Shown here one piece after another: positions 8,351-18,139 of a stretch of DNA of 52,483 nt. Origin of the DNA: Verrucomicrobiota bacterium (GTDB taxonomy: Bacteria; Verrucomicrobiota; Verrucomicrobiia; JABWAM01); NCBI GenBank assembly GCA_016198745.1, contig JACQHZ010000078.1:1-52483 (forward strand). The letters run 5' to 3'. The notes under the pieces were generated by a model. That model was not told the DNA's origin. It saw only the letters and a list, made by a program, of their open reading frames with translations, and did not search any database. A program made the position numbers and the translations under genes. The first letter of the stretch is position 1, and each line of letters begins with the position of its first letter.

Positions 8351-11300
8351 TACCCCCTCCTTCCAAGAAGACCACATTTCGCAGGTGCCGGCGCTGCAGC
8401 TTTTGCAAAACCTGGGCTACATTTATCTGCGTCCGCAGGAGGTTCATTTGGAGCGGAAGGGCCGGCTTTCGAACGTGCTGCTGGAAGGCATCCTCGCGCA
8501 GCAACTCCGCAAGCTGAACCGCATCCGCTACCGGGGGCAATCCTGCGAGTTCAGCGAGGCGAACATTCAGGCGGCAATCCAGGCGCTCAAGGACATCCCG
8601 TTCGACGGGCTGGTGCGCACCAGCGAGAAGATTTACGATTTGCTGGTGCTGGGCAAAAGCTTCGAACAGACGATTGACGGCGATACCAAGAGCTTCACGC
8701 TGCATTTCATCAACTGGCGTGAGCCGGAGAAAAACGTCTTTCATGTCGCCGAGGAATTCGAGGTCGAGCGGACGGCGAGCAACCAGTTGTGCCGGCCGGA
8801 CATCGTGCTTTTCGTGAACGGCATCCCGTTGGCGGTGATCGAGTGCAAACGGCCCGACCTGAAAGCGCCGCTGGAACAGGCCATCTCGCAAAACATCCGC
8901 AATCAGGCCGACGATTACATCCCCAGGCTGTTCACGTTCGCACAACTGCTGGTGGGCGTGACGAAGAACGAGGCGGCTTACGGCACGACGGGGACGGGCG
9001 CCAAGTTTTGGCTGAAGTGGCGGGAATTGAAAGCCGGGAAGGCCGTGGAGCTTGCGCCGGAAGTCTCGGCGTTGATCAACAAGCCGCTGGCGAAGATCCA
9101 GAAGGACAAGCTGTTTGGGGACCGGTTCGGTTACGTCCGCGCCTATTTCGACGAACTGGAGGGAGAAGGGCGGCAAGTGACCGAGCAGGACCAGACGCTT
9201 TACAGCCTGTGCCGGCCCGAGCGTCTGGTGGAGTTGGCGTTCCGATTCATCGTGTTTGACGCGGGTGAGAAGAAGATCGCCCGCTACCCTCAGTACTTCA
9301 CCGTCAAGAGCATCATCGAACGGGTGCGCGAACTGGGGCGCGAAGGCCGGCGGCTCGGCGGCGTGGTGTGGCACACGCAGGGTTCGGGCAAGTCGCTGAC
9401 GATGGTGATGCTGGCGAAGGCGCTGGCGCTGGAGCCGAGCATCGAGAATCCCATCCTCGTGCTCGTGACCGACCGCGTGGACCTGGATGATCAGATCCGG
9501 AAGACGTTCCATCAATGCGGCAAGGATCCGGTGCAGGCGCTGACAGGCAAGCATCTGGCCAAACTCATCCGGGAGGGGACGGAAACCGTCATCACCACGG
9601 TGATTGACAAGTTTGAAGCGGCCCTGGAGGCGGGCGAGTTCAAGAATGAGTCGCCCAACATCTTCGTGCTGGTGGATGAGAGCCATCGCAGTGTCTATGG
9701 CCCCATTGGGGCGAAGATGGCGAAGGTGTTGCCGAAGGCGTGTTTCATCGGGTTCACCGGCACGCCGCTCATGAAGCAGGAGAAAAACACGGCGCGGCAT
9801 TTCGGCGGATTGATCGAGCCGGCCTACACGATTGACCAGGCGGTGAAAGACAAGGCGGTGGTGCCGCTGCTTTATGAGGGGCGGCTCGTGCTCCAACAGG
9901 TTGACCAAAAGGCCATTGATAAATGGTTCGCCATCGTGACCAAGCCGCTGAGCGAGGCGCAACGGGCTGACCTGAAGCGGAAGTTCTCCACCATCGAGCA
10001 GTTGAACAAGGCGGATCGGAAGATTTATGAGGCGGCCTTCGACATCAGCGAGCACTACAGCCGGAACTGGCAGGGGACGGACTTCAAGGCGCAGTTGGCC
10101 GCGCCGCGGAAGGACGCGGCGCTTAAATACAAGAAGTATCTGGACGAGTTTGGCAAGGTGACATCCGAGGTGGTGATCTCCGCCCCGGACACGCGCGAGG
10201 AGAACGAGGAGGCGCCGGAGGTGGACACGGAGGAGGTGCGGGCCTTCTGGAAGAAGATGATGGCGAAATACGGCGGCGAGAAGGAATACAACAAGCAGGT
10301 CATCAACGCCTTCAAACACGCCCCGGAGCCTGAAATCCTCATTGTGGTGAGCAAATTGCTCACCGGCTTTGACGCGCCCCGGAACACCGTGCTCTACGTT
10401 TGCCGGTCGCTGGTCGAGCACAACCTCCTGCAGGCGATTGCGCGCGTGAACCGTCTGCATGAAGGCAAGGACTTCGGCTACATCCTCGACTACTTCGGGG
10501 TGCTTCAAGAGTTGGGGAAGGCGATGGACGTTTACGGGAAGTTGCCGGACTTCGACAAGGCGGAGTTGGAGGGGACTGCGCGAAACGTGGCGGAGGAGGT
10601 GGCGAGCTTGCCGCAGAAACACTCCGAGTTGTGGGACGTGTTCAAGACGGTGAAGAACCGGCTGGATGAGGAGGAATACGAGCAACGGCTTCGGGACGAG
10701 GAATTACGCACCCGGTTTTACGAGAAACTCTGCGCTTATCACCGGGCGCTGGCGATCGCGCTTTCCACGATGGAATTCTTGCGGGACACGCCGGAGAAGA
10801 AAATCGAACGCTACAAGAAGGACCTGGCGTTTTTCCTGAACCTGCGGGTGGCGGTCAAGCGGCGCTACGCCGAGGAAATCGACTTCAAGGAATACGAAAA
10901 GAAGGTGCAGAAGCTCGTGGATACGCACGTGAAGTCGGAGGGCGTCCAGCAAATCACCGCGCCGGTGAACATCTTCGAACGGGAACAATTCCAGGCCGAA
11001 GTCGAGAAGCTGCAAACCGTCGCGTCGAAGGCGGACACCATCGCGCACCGGACCCAGAAGACGATCACCGAGAAGATTGACGAAGACCCGGTCTTTTACC
11101 GGCGCTTTTCCAAGGTCTTGCAGGAGGCGATCGAGGCCTACCGCCAGAAACGCATCAGCGACGCGGAGTACCTCAAACGGGCAACCGAGGCGATGACCTC
11201 CGTGTTGAATCGGACCGGAGACGAGTTGCCGCCGTCGCTTCAGGGGAACGACGCGGCCAAGGCGTTTTATGGCGTGGTCAACGAGGTCGTCAGCCGGGTC

Positions 11301-11564
11301 GTCGAGATGGGTTCGGCCTATTCAGCCATTGCGGCGGATGCCGCCCTGAAGATTGACGATACCATTCAGGAGAGCCTGGTCATTGATTGGACCGCGAATC
11401 TCGATCAACAGAACAAGATGCGGAACACCATCGAGGATGTGCTCTACGGCCTGAAGCATGAACACGCGGTTCCCCTTTCGAGCGAGGACATGGACGCCAT
11501 CATTGAGAATGCCCTCGACATCGCCAGAGTCCGGTATCGCCATGGACGAAGCAAAAAGGACTGA
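8343..11564 (+). CDS. hsdR: Type I restriction endonuclease/translocase subunit
   Basis: HsdR is the ATP-driven motor and nuclease of the type I complex. The 1073-residue protein starts with the nuclease domain: D153 (PDIVLFVNG) and E167-C-K169, the PD-(D/E)XK core. Two RecA-like helicase domains follow, with Walker A HTQGSGKS (K350), DESH at residue 445 and GFTGTPL, then SKLLTGFDAPRNTVLYV and a helical C-terminal domain. The start is GTG 8343, overlapping the ATPase stop by 8 nt. The 3' end overlaps the metallopeptidase gene by 23 nt. It is intact and of normal length, unlike HsdR of locus 2. Confidence 0.95.
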   Translation: MRSTPSFQEDHISQVPALQLLQNLGYIYLRPQEVHLERKGRLSNVLLEGILAQQLRKLNRIRYRGQSCEFSEANIQAAIQALKDIPFDGLVRTSEKIYDLLVLGKSFEQTIDGDTKSFTLHFINWREPEKNVFHVAEEFEVERTASNQLCRPDIVLFVNGIPLAVIECKRPDLKAPLEQAISQNIRNQADDYIPRLFTFAQLLVGVTKNEAAYGTTGTGAKFWLKWRELKAGKAVELAPEVSALINKPLAKIQKDKLFGDRFGYVRAYFDELEGEGRQVTEQDQTLYSLCRPERLVELAFRFIVFDAGEKKIARYPQYFTVKSIIERVRELGREGRRLGGVVWHTQGSGKSLTMVMLAKALALEPSIENPILVLVTDRVDLDDQIRKTFHQCGKDPVQALTGKHLAKLIREGTETVITTVIDKFEAALEAGEFKNESPNIFVLVDESHRSVYGPIGAKMAKVLPKACFIGFTGTPLMKQEKNTARHFGGLIEPAYTIDQAVKDKAVVPLLYEGRLVLQQVDQKAIDKWFAIVTKPLSEAQRADLKRKFSTIEQLNKADRKIYEAAFDISEHYSRNWQGTDFKAQLAAPRKDAALKYKKYLDEFGKVTSEVVISAPDTREENEEAPEVDTEEVRAFWKKMMAKYGGEKEYNKQVINAFKHAPEPEILIVVSKLLTGFDAPRNTVLYVCRSLVEHNLLQAIARVNRLHEGKDFGYILDYFGVLQELGKAMDVYGKLPDFDKAELEGTARNVAEEVASLPQKHSELWDVFKTVKNRLDEEEYEQRLRDEELRTRFYEKLCAYHRALAIALSTMEFLRDTPEKKIERYKKDLAFFLNLRVAVKRRYAEEIDFKEYEKKVQKLVDTHVKSEGVQQITAPVNIFEREQFQAEVEKLQTVASKADTIAHRTQKTITEKIDEDPVFYRRFSKVLQEAIEAYRQKRISDAEYLKRATEAMTSVLNRTGDELPPSLQGNDAAKAFYGVVNEVVSRVVEMGSAYSAIAADAALKIDDTIQESLVIDWTANLDQQNKMRNTIEDVLYGLKHEHAVPLSSEDMDAIIENALDIARVRYRHGRSKKD

Positions 11565-12243
11565 TGGATCATCCATCCCGTTTGGCCTGAGACGCAGCAA
11601 GCGGAAAACCCTTGCCATCACCGTCAGGCCGGACCTGTCGGTTTGGGTTGCTGCGCCGCGTCGCGCGTCGCGAGCGCTTGTGGAAGAACGGGTTCGCCGG
11701 CGTGCGGTCTGGATTCGCCGTCAACAGGCGTTCTTCGCGCAATTCCTGCCGCACGAACCACCACGGCGTTTTGTCAGCGGGGAAACCCATCGCTACCTCG
11801 GAAGGCAATACCGCCTCAAAGTGAAACCATGTTCCAGTGAATCTGTAAAACTTGAGCGCGGACGAATGGTTGTGTCAACCGGGAATAAAGATGGTTGTGG
11901 AAGAATTAAGACGCAATTGACCGATTGGTATCGAGCGCGCGCCGCACAGGTTTTTGCGGATCGGCTTGAGCGCTGCTGGGAGCGCTTCCGTAAATACGGG
12001 GTTGGTTTTCCGGAGGTTCGCTTGAAAAAGATGCAAAGGCGTTGGGGGAGTTGCACAAAACGAGGCGTTATTTATCTCAATCCTGTTCTGATCAAGACTC
12101 CCAAAAGCGCCATCGACTATGTGATTCTCCATGAATTATGCCATCTCAAGCATCCTGATCATGGCAAAGCTTTTCAACAGCTTCTTCAAACACTCTTGCC
12201 GGAATGGAAGCTTGTTAAACAAAAGCTCGAATTCTATCAGTAG
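11542..12243 (+). CDS. YgjP/DUF45-like metallopeptidase
   Basis: This 233-residue protein of the YgjP (WLM/SprT-like) metallopeptidase family has RRWGSC followed by HELCHLKHPDHGKAF, the HExxH zinc site with a third histidine. ATG 11542 is chosen because it fits the family N-terminus (PFGLRRSKRKTLAITV) and overlaps hsdR by only 23 nt; the open frame extends further upstream inside hsdR. Genes of this family commonly follow hsdR. A shorter relative follows the second hsdR at 28603, so the link is seen twice here. Its role in restriction is not established. Confidence 0.85.
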   Translation: MDEAKRTDGSSIPFGLRRSKRKTLAITVRPDLSVWVAAPRRASRALVEERVRRRAVWIRRQQAFFAQFLPHEPPRRFVSGETHRYLGRQYRLKVKPCSSESVKLERGRMVVSTGNKDGCGRIKTQLTDWYRARAAQVFADRLERCWERFRKYGVGFPEVRLKKMQRRWGSCTKRGVIYLNPVLIKTPKSAIDYVILHELCHLKHPDHGKAFQQLLQTLLPEWKLVKQKLEFYQ

Positions 12244-12335
12244 GTATGACGACCCAAGGCTGGACCGCGATCACTCAAGAAGTGTGCTGCATGATCGTTT
12301 CCTGCTGTTAAGATCGGAATCTCGAAATCCTTTTT

Positions 12336-13508
12336 ATGAAAATCACCGGCATCAAAGTGTTGGGGCCGCGCTCCGGATATGTCGCGTTCGTTCAACTCGA
12401 AACCGACGATGGGTTGTCGGGAATCGGGGCCACCGATGCCCCGCCGCCGGTGGTCGCGGCGATCGTCGAGCACGGATCGGTTTCGCTGCGGAGCATGATC
12501 GTTGGCGAAGACCCGCGCGAGCCGGGACGGCTCTGGCGCAAAATGTTCGAGCAATGGCAGGCCCGGCGCGGGCGCGGATCGGAAGGCGGCCTGGCGGTCA
12601 ATGCGATGGCCGCGATTGACATGGCGTTGTGGGACCTCGCGGGCAAGGCCGCCGGGAAAACAATTTGCCAGTTGCTCGGCGGCGCGGTCCAACCGCAGGT
12701 GATGGTTTATGCCAGCGCCAGCCGATATAAAATTCAGCCCGACGGCGCTTGGCTGGAAAAAAAACCGGAGGAAATGGCTCGCGAGAGCCGGTCCTATGTC
12801 CAGCAGGGTTTCAAGGCGCTCAAATTTGGATGGGGCGATGGTTTCGGTCCCAAGGAAGAAGCGACGCTCGCCGCCATCCGCGAAGCCATCGGACCCAACA
12901 CGCGGTTGATGGTGGATTTCGGTTGCCCCGCCTACTACGCGACGAAAGGGTGGAACGCGGCGGCGGCGATCCGCGCCGCGCGCATCCTGGAAAAATACGG
13001 CGTATATTTTTTCGAAGAGGCGTTGGCGCCGCATGATGTGGATGGTTTCGAGGAATTATCGAAGGCGGTCGATGTCAAAATCGCCACCGGCGAGAGTTTG
13101 ACAACCACCTACCAGTTTGACGCGTTCATCAACCGACGCGCGCTGGACATTGTCCAACCCGACGCTCAACAGATGGGGATCACTCAATTTGATCAGGTGG
13201 CGCGCAAGGCCGAGAAGGCAGGCATCCTCTGCGTGCCGCATTGCCCATGGAGCGCCCTGGCGATTGCGGCGCACGTGAACCTGCTCGCCGCCGAACGCAA
13301 CGGCGTCATGGTGGAGTATCCGGCGCCGGGGCTTTACGAGGATAACGGGCCGGTCGGCAACCAGGCCCTTGTCATCCATCTTCAGAAGTTGGTGGAGCAA
13401 CCGATTCAATTGAAAGACGGCTTTTTACTGTTGCCGACGTTGCCCGGCCTCGGCATAGGCGGATTTGTTCATGAAGCGATCCGCGAACTTGGCGCATTGT
13501 ATCCGTAA
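12336..13508 (+). CDS. Mandelate racemase/muconate lactonizing enzyme family dehydratase
   Basis: Enolase-superfamily enzymes abstract a proton alpha to a carboxylate in a Mg-bound substrate. The 390-residue protein has the capping domain (residues 1-130), GFKALKFGWG (catalytic lysine region), and metal ligands in MVDFGC, YFFEEAL and ATGES. HCPW near residue 300 is the usual position of the general-acid histidine. This pattern fits sugar-acid dehydratases such as galactonate/arabinonate types rather than enolase itself. The next two genes encode a 2-hydroxyacid dehydrogenase and a DHDPS-like aldolase, so a sugar-acid degradation pathway is inferred. The exact substrate cannot be read from sequence. 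Confidence 0.88.
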   Translation: MKITGIKVLGPRSGYVAFVQLETDDGLSGIGATDAPPPVVAAIVEHGSVSLRSMIVGEDPREPGRLWRKMFEQWQARRGRGSEGGLAVNAMAAIDMALWDLAGKAAGKTICQLLGGAVQPQVMVYASASRYKIQPDGAWLEKKPEEMARESRSYVQQGFKALKFGWGDGFGPKEEATLAAIREAIGPNTRLMVDFGCPAYYATKGWNAAAAIRAARILEKYGVYFFEEALAPHDVDGFEELSKAVDVKIATGESLTTTYQFDAFINRRALDIVQPDAQQMGITQFDQVARKAEKAGILCVPHCPWSALAIAAHVNLLAAERNGVMVEYPAPGLYEDNGPVGNQALVIHLQKLVEQPIQLKDGFLLLPTLPGLGIGGFVHEAIRELGALYP

Positions 13509-13533
13509 AAAACAAAAATGAATCCTTCAAGAT

Positions 13534-13598
13534 GTAGAGGCGCTTCTGTGAAGCGCCACACCCTTCGACCCAACCGCGCTTCACAGAAGCGCGGCTAC
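13534..13598. repeat. Inverted pair of REP-like hairpins (BIME-like)
   Basis: GTAG (13534-13537) precedes GGCGCTT-CTGTG-AAGCGCC (13539-13557). After 16 nt comes CCGCGCTT-CACAG-AAGCGCGG (13574-13594) followed by CTAC (13595-13598). The two units are inverted relative to each other, each with a 5-nt loop and an outer GTAG/CTAC. This is the arrangement of bacterial interspersed mosaic elements built from REPs. It fills the gap between the dehydratase and dehydrogenase genes. Confidence 0.75.
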
Positions 13599-13606
13599 AC
13601 CAGGTA

Positions 13607-14548
13607 ATGAACACCGGACCCATCCCTATCCTTTTCACATGGAAACCGCCCAGAGGCTTGGAGCGCATCAAGGAATGCATACCGGACCTCGCCGTGCAGG
13701 TAACGGACGATCGAGCCGAGATCATGAAAAAAATCGAGGAGGTCGAGGTGGCTTGCGTCGGTCATTTCGATGCGGAGATTCTCCGGGCGGCGAAGAAGCT
13801 GCGATGGGTTCATGCTTTTTCAGGAGGCGTCAACAGTTTGATTTTTCCCGAGTTCGTGGCCAGTCCGATTCCGCTGACTTGTCTCAAGGGAAGTTTTGAT
13901 ATTCCGGCGGCCGAACATGCCCTGGCCGTAATGCTGGCATTCTCCCGAAAACTCGAATACGACATCCGGCAACGGCCGCATCGGCGTTTCGAAGAGTCCG
14001 AGCCGATGGAACTCCATGGCAAGACGGTTGGCATTGTCGGCTTGGGAAACATGGGCGCCGAAATTGCCCGGCGCTGCCATAGCTTCGGGATGCGCGTGCT
14101 GGGACTTGCGCGCCGCCCGCGCGCAGGCCCAAGCGAGGTGGATCAAATGCTGGCGCCCAACGAGCTTCCCAAACTGCTGGCCGCTTCGGATTTCGTGATT
14201 GTGGCGGCGCCGCTCACATCGGAAACGCGCGGGATGATGGGCGAAGCTCAACTTCGCGCCATGAGAAAGACCGCTTATCTGATTGACGTCTCCGGACGGC
14301 CGGCAATTTATGAGTTAGACGCGCTGACCCGTGCCTTGAAGGAAGGATGGATTGCGGGAGCGAGCCTGCAGATCGTTCCTGAATCCGATTCGCCGTTGTG
14401 GGACCTGGAAAACCTTTTGATCTCATTCCACCGGATCGTTTCGCGCGAGCATTATGATCGGTGCATTGAAATGTTCTGTGAAAACCTCCATCGCTATCGC
14501 GCCGGACAACCCCTGTTGGGGCTGGTGGACAAGATGGCAGGTTACTGA
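13607..14548 (+). CDS. D-isomer-specific 2-hydroxyacid dehydrogenase
   Basis: NAD(P)-dependent oxidation or reduction of a 2-hydroxy/2-oxo acid is expected. The 313-residue protein has the split catalytic domain around a Rossmann fold with GIVGLGNMGAEIARR (GxGxxG near residue 147). The catalytic triad positions are recognisable: Arg in DVSGRP, Glu in VPESDSPLW, and His in ISFHRIV, where the family usually has TPH. It starts at ATG 13607 just after the REP pair. The neighbours suggest a role in sugar-acid metabolism; the specific substrate is unknown. Confidence 0.88.
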   Translation: MNTGPIPILFTWKPPRGLERIKECIPDLAVQVTDDRAEIMKKIEEVEVACVGHFDAEILRAAKKLRWVHAFSGGVNSLIFPEFVASPIPLTCLKGSFDIPAAEHALAVMLAFSRKLEYDIRQRPHRRFEESEPMELHGKTVGIVGLGNMGAEIARRCHSFGMRVLGLARRPRAGPSEVDQMLAPNELPKLLAASDFVIVAAPLTSETRGMMGEAQLRAMRKTAYLIDVSGRPAIYELDALTRALKEGWIAGASLQIVPESDSPLWDLENLLISFHRIVSREHYDRCIEMFCENLHRYRAGQPLLGLVDKMAGY

Positions 14549-14557
14549 ATCCTTCTA

Positions 14558-15481
14558 ATGAAAACCAAAATGAATCGCGAAGCAATCCGGGCCGCCCTGA
14601 CAGGACCCTCCGGGTCCATTCGCACGCCGTTCCGTCGCGATGGCGGCGTGGATTACAACGGCCTGAAGCGCGTCATTGACGCCAATATCGCGGGCGGAAG
14701 CCGGACGGCCCTGCTGACCGCGGGCGACAGCCATTTCCTGGCGATCAGCGACCGCGAGATCGCGGAGATCACGAAGGTGACGGTGAAACACACGGCGGGC
14801 CGGGCGATGGTGGTGGCCGCTGATCGCTATTACGACACGAATCGCGCCATTGAATTTGCGCGATATTGCCGTGAAACCGGCGTTGATGTTCTCATGGTCA
14901 TGCCGCCCGACTGGGGTCATTCCATGACGCCCGGTTCGCTCGTCGAACATTACACCGCCGTCGCAAAGCACATTCCGGTGATGGTGGTCACGAATGTTTT
15001 TGTTCCACGCGGGAAGGCATTTGGATTGGAGACCCTGAAACTTGCGCTTGAAAAAGTGCCGGGTATCGCGGCGGTCAAGGACGACTATTGCGGCGAGTTC
15101 GGGCGCAGGATGGCGCTGCTGGTTCACGATCACTGGGCGGTCTATTCCGGCGGCCTGAAACAAAACCATCTGGACATCCATCCCTATGGTTGCGACGGCT
15201 ATCTCTCGACACTGGTGACGTTCAAGCCCGCCGTCGTGCGCGACTATTGGAGCGCGATCCTTTCCAGCAACCTGCCCATTGCCCGCAAGATCATTCGTGA
15301 ACGCGAAATGCCGTGGTTTGATTTCATCGCGTCATTGAAAGGCGGTTTTGACGCCGGCATCCACGGGATGCTCGAAGTTTATGGTCTTGCCAAGCGGTGG
15401 AGAAGGAAACCGTACTACAGCCTGACGGATGCGGAGATGGAGCAACTGCGCGATTGCCTCAAGCGTGTGTCTTTGTTGTAA
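14558..15481 (+). CDS. Dihydrodipicolinate synthase/N-acetylneuraminate lyase family protein
   Basis: This 307-residue (beta/alpha)8 aldolase-family protein has SIRTPFRRDGGVDYNGL at the N-terminus and IAAVKDDYC, the Schiff-base lysine strand. The usual catalytic tyrosine (YN.P before the lysine strand) is replaced: the region reads VMVVTNVFVPRG. The family also contains keto-deoxy sugar-acid dehydratases and aldolases, which fits the preceding dehydratase and dehydrogenase, so a true DapA role is unlikely. The gene begins 9 nt after the dehydrogenase stop, consistent with an operon. ATG 14570 is an alternative start. Confidence 0.82.
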   Translation: MKTKMNREAIRAALTGPSGSIRTPFRRDGGVDYNGLKRVIDANIAGGSRTALLTAGDSHFLAISDREIAEITKVTVKHTAGRAMVVAADRYYDTNRAIEFARYCRETGVDVLMVMPPDWGHSMTPGSLVEHYTAVAKHIPVMVVTNVFVPRGKAFGLETLKLALEKVPGIAAVKDDYCGEFGRRMALLVHDHWAVYSGGLKQNHLDIHPYGCDGYLSTLVTFKPAVVRDYWSAILSSNLPIARKIIREREMPWFDFIASLKGGFDAGIHGMLEVYGLAKRWRRKPYYSLTDAEMEQLRDCLKRVSLL

Positions 15482-15611
15482 GGCGCCGGCGGCAGCGACG
15501 GCGAGGTGGATGTGAATCGCCGGCGGCAGCGCGAGATGTTGGTGAACAGATTCGGTGTGCTTTTTGCGGTTGGCTGTGGTTATACTCGGAGACAACCCCA
15601 TCCGTCGTTAC

Positions 15612-17159
15612 ATGGAAAAAGCCTTTTACATCACCACGCCCATCTATTACGTCAACGACCGCCCTCACATCGGCCACGCTTCCACGACGGTCTGGGCGGA
15701 CGTCCAGGCGCGTTACCAGCGGTTGCGCGGACGCCGGACATTTTTCCTGACGGGGCTGGACGAACACGGGATCAAGGTGCAACAGGCCGCCGAAAAACGG
15801 GGCCTGCCGCCGCAACAACATTGCGATGAGATGGCGCCCCATTTTCTCGCACTCTGGAAGGCGCTGAACATTTCGCAGGACGATTTCGTGCGGACCACCG
15901 AGCCGCGGCACAAGGCCGTCGTCCAGCGGTTTCTCGCCGAGCTGCACTCGAAGGGCGCGATTTACCGGAAGAAATACCACGGTTGGTACAGCAAGGCGGC
16001 CGAACAATTTGTGACGGAAAAAGAGAAGGTCAACGGCCAGTTTCCGGCGCACCTCGGAGAAGTGGTGGAGCTGGAGGAGGAGAATTATTTCTTCCGGATG
16101 AGCGACCATCAGGAATGGCTCATCCGTCATATCCAGGAACATCCCGATTGGATTCAACCGTCCAATCGGCGGAACGAAATTCTTGGCGCACTGCAAAAAC
16201 CGCTGGAAGACCTTTGCATCTCGCGCCCCAAGGCGCGGCTTGCATGGGGCATCCCCCTGCCATTCGATCCCGAATATGTGACCTACGTGTGGGTGGACGC
16301 CCTGGTGAATTACATCTCCGTGCCGGGATACGGGACCGAACGGTTCGCGTCATTTTGGCCCGCCGATTTCCATCTGATCGCCAAAGACATCCTGACCACG
16401 CACACCGTCTATTGGCCAACGATGCTGCACGCGGTCGGCATCCCCATGCCCAACCGGATCCTGGCGCACGGCTGGTGGTTGATGGAACGGGAGAAGATGA
16501 GCAAGAGCCTCGGCAATATCATCAGCCCGCAGGATTATATCGAAAAATACGGCGCGGACGCGCTTCGTTACTTCATCTGCCGCGAGCTGCAGCTTGCAAA
16601 CGACACGGATTTCACCGAGGAACGTTTCCTGCGGCGGTTCAACGCAGATCTCGCCAACGACCTCGGCAACCTGGTCAACCGCTCGCTCTCCATGGTCCAT
16701 CGGTATCGTCAGGGAAACGCGCCGGGCCGGGGCGCTGCCGGCGCGGTTGAGGAAGAAATCTGCAAACTCGCCGCCGCCACATTCGATGCCTACCATCCCG
16801 CGATGGAATCCATCGCGTACAGCACGGCGCTCGAAGCGGTCTGGAAACTGATCGCGCGAGCCAATCGTTACGTGGAGGAAACGGCGCCATGGAAGCTGGC
16901 GAAGGACCCTGCGGCGGCCAGCCGGCTCGACGCGGTGTTGCGCCTGCTGACGGAAATCTCCGCCGCGCTGGCGTATCTCGTTTCGCCGTTCATGCCCGAC
17001 ACCGCCGCCAAGATCACGAATCAACTCGCCATTCGTGATCTCACGGAGTCCCGTCTTCGCACGCTGGACCTCTTGTCCGACGGCCATGCCCTGGGACCAC
17101 CGGCGCCGCTGTTCCCGCGTCAATCGGCCAGCGATTGCGCGGCTTCGCGCGCGAAATAG
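15612..17159 (+). CDS. metG: Methionyl-tRNA synthetase
   Basis: MetRS charges tRNA-Met with methionine in the cytoplasm. The 515-residue protein starts MEKAFYITTPIYYVND and has the class I motifs HIGH (residues 19-22) and KMSKS (295-299). The connective region reads HGWYSKAAEQFVTEKE without the CxxC zinc knuckles, as in the shorter metal-free MetRS subgroup, and no C-terminal tRNA-binding (EMAP-like) domain is present. ATG 15612 is chosen over an upstream in-frame ATG at 15555 from the match to the family N-terminus. Its 3' end overlaps hemB by 40 bp on the opposite strand. Confidence 0.95.
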   Translation: MEKAFYITTPIYYVNDRPHIGHASTTVWADVQARYQRLRGRRTFFLTGLDEHGIKVQQAAEKRGLPPQQHCDEMAPHFLALWKALNISQDDFVRTTEPRHKAVVQRFLAELHSKGAIYRKKYHGWYSKAAEQFVTEKEKVNGQFPAHLGEVVELEEENYFFRMSDHQEWLIRHIQEHPDWIQPSNRRNEILGALQKPLEDLCISRPKARLAWGIPLPFDPEYVTYVWVDALVNYISVPGYGTERFASFWPADFHLIAKDILTTHTVYWPTMLHAVGIPMPNRILAHGWWLMEREKMSKSLGNIISPQDYIEKYGADALRYFICRELQLANDTDFTEERFLRRFNADLANDLGNLVNRSLSMVHRYRQGNAPGRGAAGAVEEEICKLAAATFDAYHPAMESIAYSTALEAVWKLIARANRYVEETAPWKLAKDPAAASRLDAVLRLLTEISAALAYLVSPFMPDTAAKITNQLAIRDLTESRLRTLDLLSDGHALGPPAPLFPRQSASDCAASRAK

Positions 17160-18139
17160 GTCAGGATCCAATCCGCGCCGGCGCGCTTCAAGGAGGTCAG
17201 CGTTTCCATCATGACGGCCTTCTCGTCCAGCCAGCCCTTTTGCGCCGCCGCCTTGATCATCGCGTATTCGCCGCTCACCTGATAAGCGGCCAGCGGCGCG
17301 TGCACCTTCTCCCGCAGGTCGCGCAGGATGTCCAGATACGGCAGGCCGGGTTTGACCATCAAAATGTCAGCGCCCTGTTCCAGGTCCGCGGTTGCCTCCA
17401 GGATCGCCTCGCGCCGTCGCCGGCCGTCCATCTGATACGAACGACGGTCGCCAAAAGACGGCGCGCTGTCGGCGGCGTCGCGGAACGGGCCGTAAAATGC
17501 GGAGGCGTACTTCACCGCGTAACTCAAAATCGGCAGATGCAAAAAACCTTCCGCGTCAAGGGCGCAGCGGACTGCGGCGACCGCGCCGTCCATCATCCCG
17601 CTGGGCGCGATCACGTCGGCGCCGGCCCGGGCGTGGTTCACCGCCTGTCTTCCGAGCTGTTCCAGGGTCGCGTCGTTGTCCACGGTTTGCTCGCGCAAAT
17701 ACGCCCCGGGTTTGGTGAGGATGCCGCAGTGACCGTGCGCCGTGTACTCGCAGAAACAAAGATCGGTGATTGCCGTCATGCGAATCCCGGAGGCATGGAC
17801 CACCTTGAGCGTTTCGCACACCACGTTTGCGGGGTCCAACGCCGCGCTGCCGGCATCGTCCTTGGCCTCGCGTTCAATCACGCCGAAAAGGATGAATGCC
17901 TTCACGCCGACTTTCTCGATGGCGCGCAACTCCTGCACGGCCTGGTCCGGCGAGAGCTGAAAGACGCCCGGCATGGATTTTACCGGCTTCCGGACGCCGA
18001 GACCTTTGCAGACAAAAAGCGGGAGGATGAAGTCAGACGGCGTCAACCGCGTCTCGACCCCCATCTCGCGGAGCAGGGCCGAATGCCGCAACCGCCGATA
18101 ACGCGCGAACCGCAATCCTGGTGGAGGTCTGGATGACAT
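17120..18139 (-). CDS. hemB: Delta-aminolevulinic acid dehydratase (porphobilinogen synthase)
   Basis: HemB condenses two 5-aminolevulinate molecules to porphobilinogen, the common precursor of haem and of the cobalamin corrin ring made by the operon at 31580. The 339-residue protein has the two active-site lysines in LSYAVKYASAFYGPFR and MVKPGLPYLD. The cysteine-rich loop DLCFCEYTAHGHCG marks the zinc-using type. The length is normal. The gene converges on metG with a 40-bp overlap at the 3' ends, so neither transcript can have a separate terminator between them. Confidence 0.96.
   Translation of the reverse strand: MSSRPPPGLRFARYRRLRHSALLREMGVETRLTPSDFILPLFVCKGLGVRKPVKSMPGVFQLSPDQAVQELRAIEKVGVKAFILFGVIEREAKDDAGSAALDPANVVCETLKVVHASGIRMTAITDLCFCEYTAHGHCGILTKPGAYLREQTVDNDATLEQLGRQAVNHARAGADVIAPSGMMDGAVAAVRCALDAEGFLHLPILSYAVKYASAFYGPFRDAADSAPSFGDRRSYQMDGRRRREAILEATADLEQGADILMVKPGLPYLDILRDLREKVHAPLAAYQVSGEYAMIKAAAQKGWLDEKAVMMETLTSLKRAGADWILTYFAREAAQSLAD

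Noticed and set aside
8280-10685. 801-codon minus-strand frame opposite hsdR
   Set aside because: GC-rich codon bias opens the antisense frame; HsdR motifs on the plus strand are unambiguous.
13534-13598. CRISPR-like or terminator interpretation of paired hairpins
   Set aside because: There are only two units, inverted, no spacers of regular length and no T-tract; the GTAG/CTAC flanks fit REPs better.
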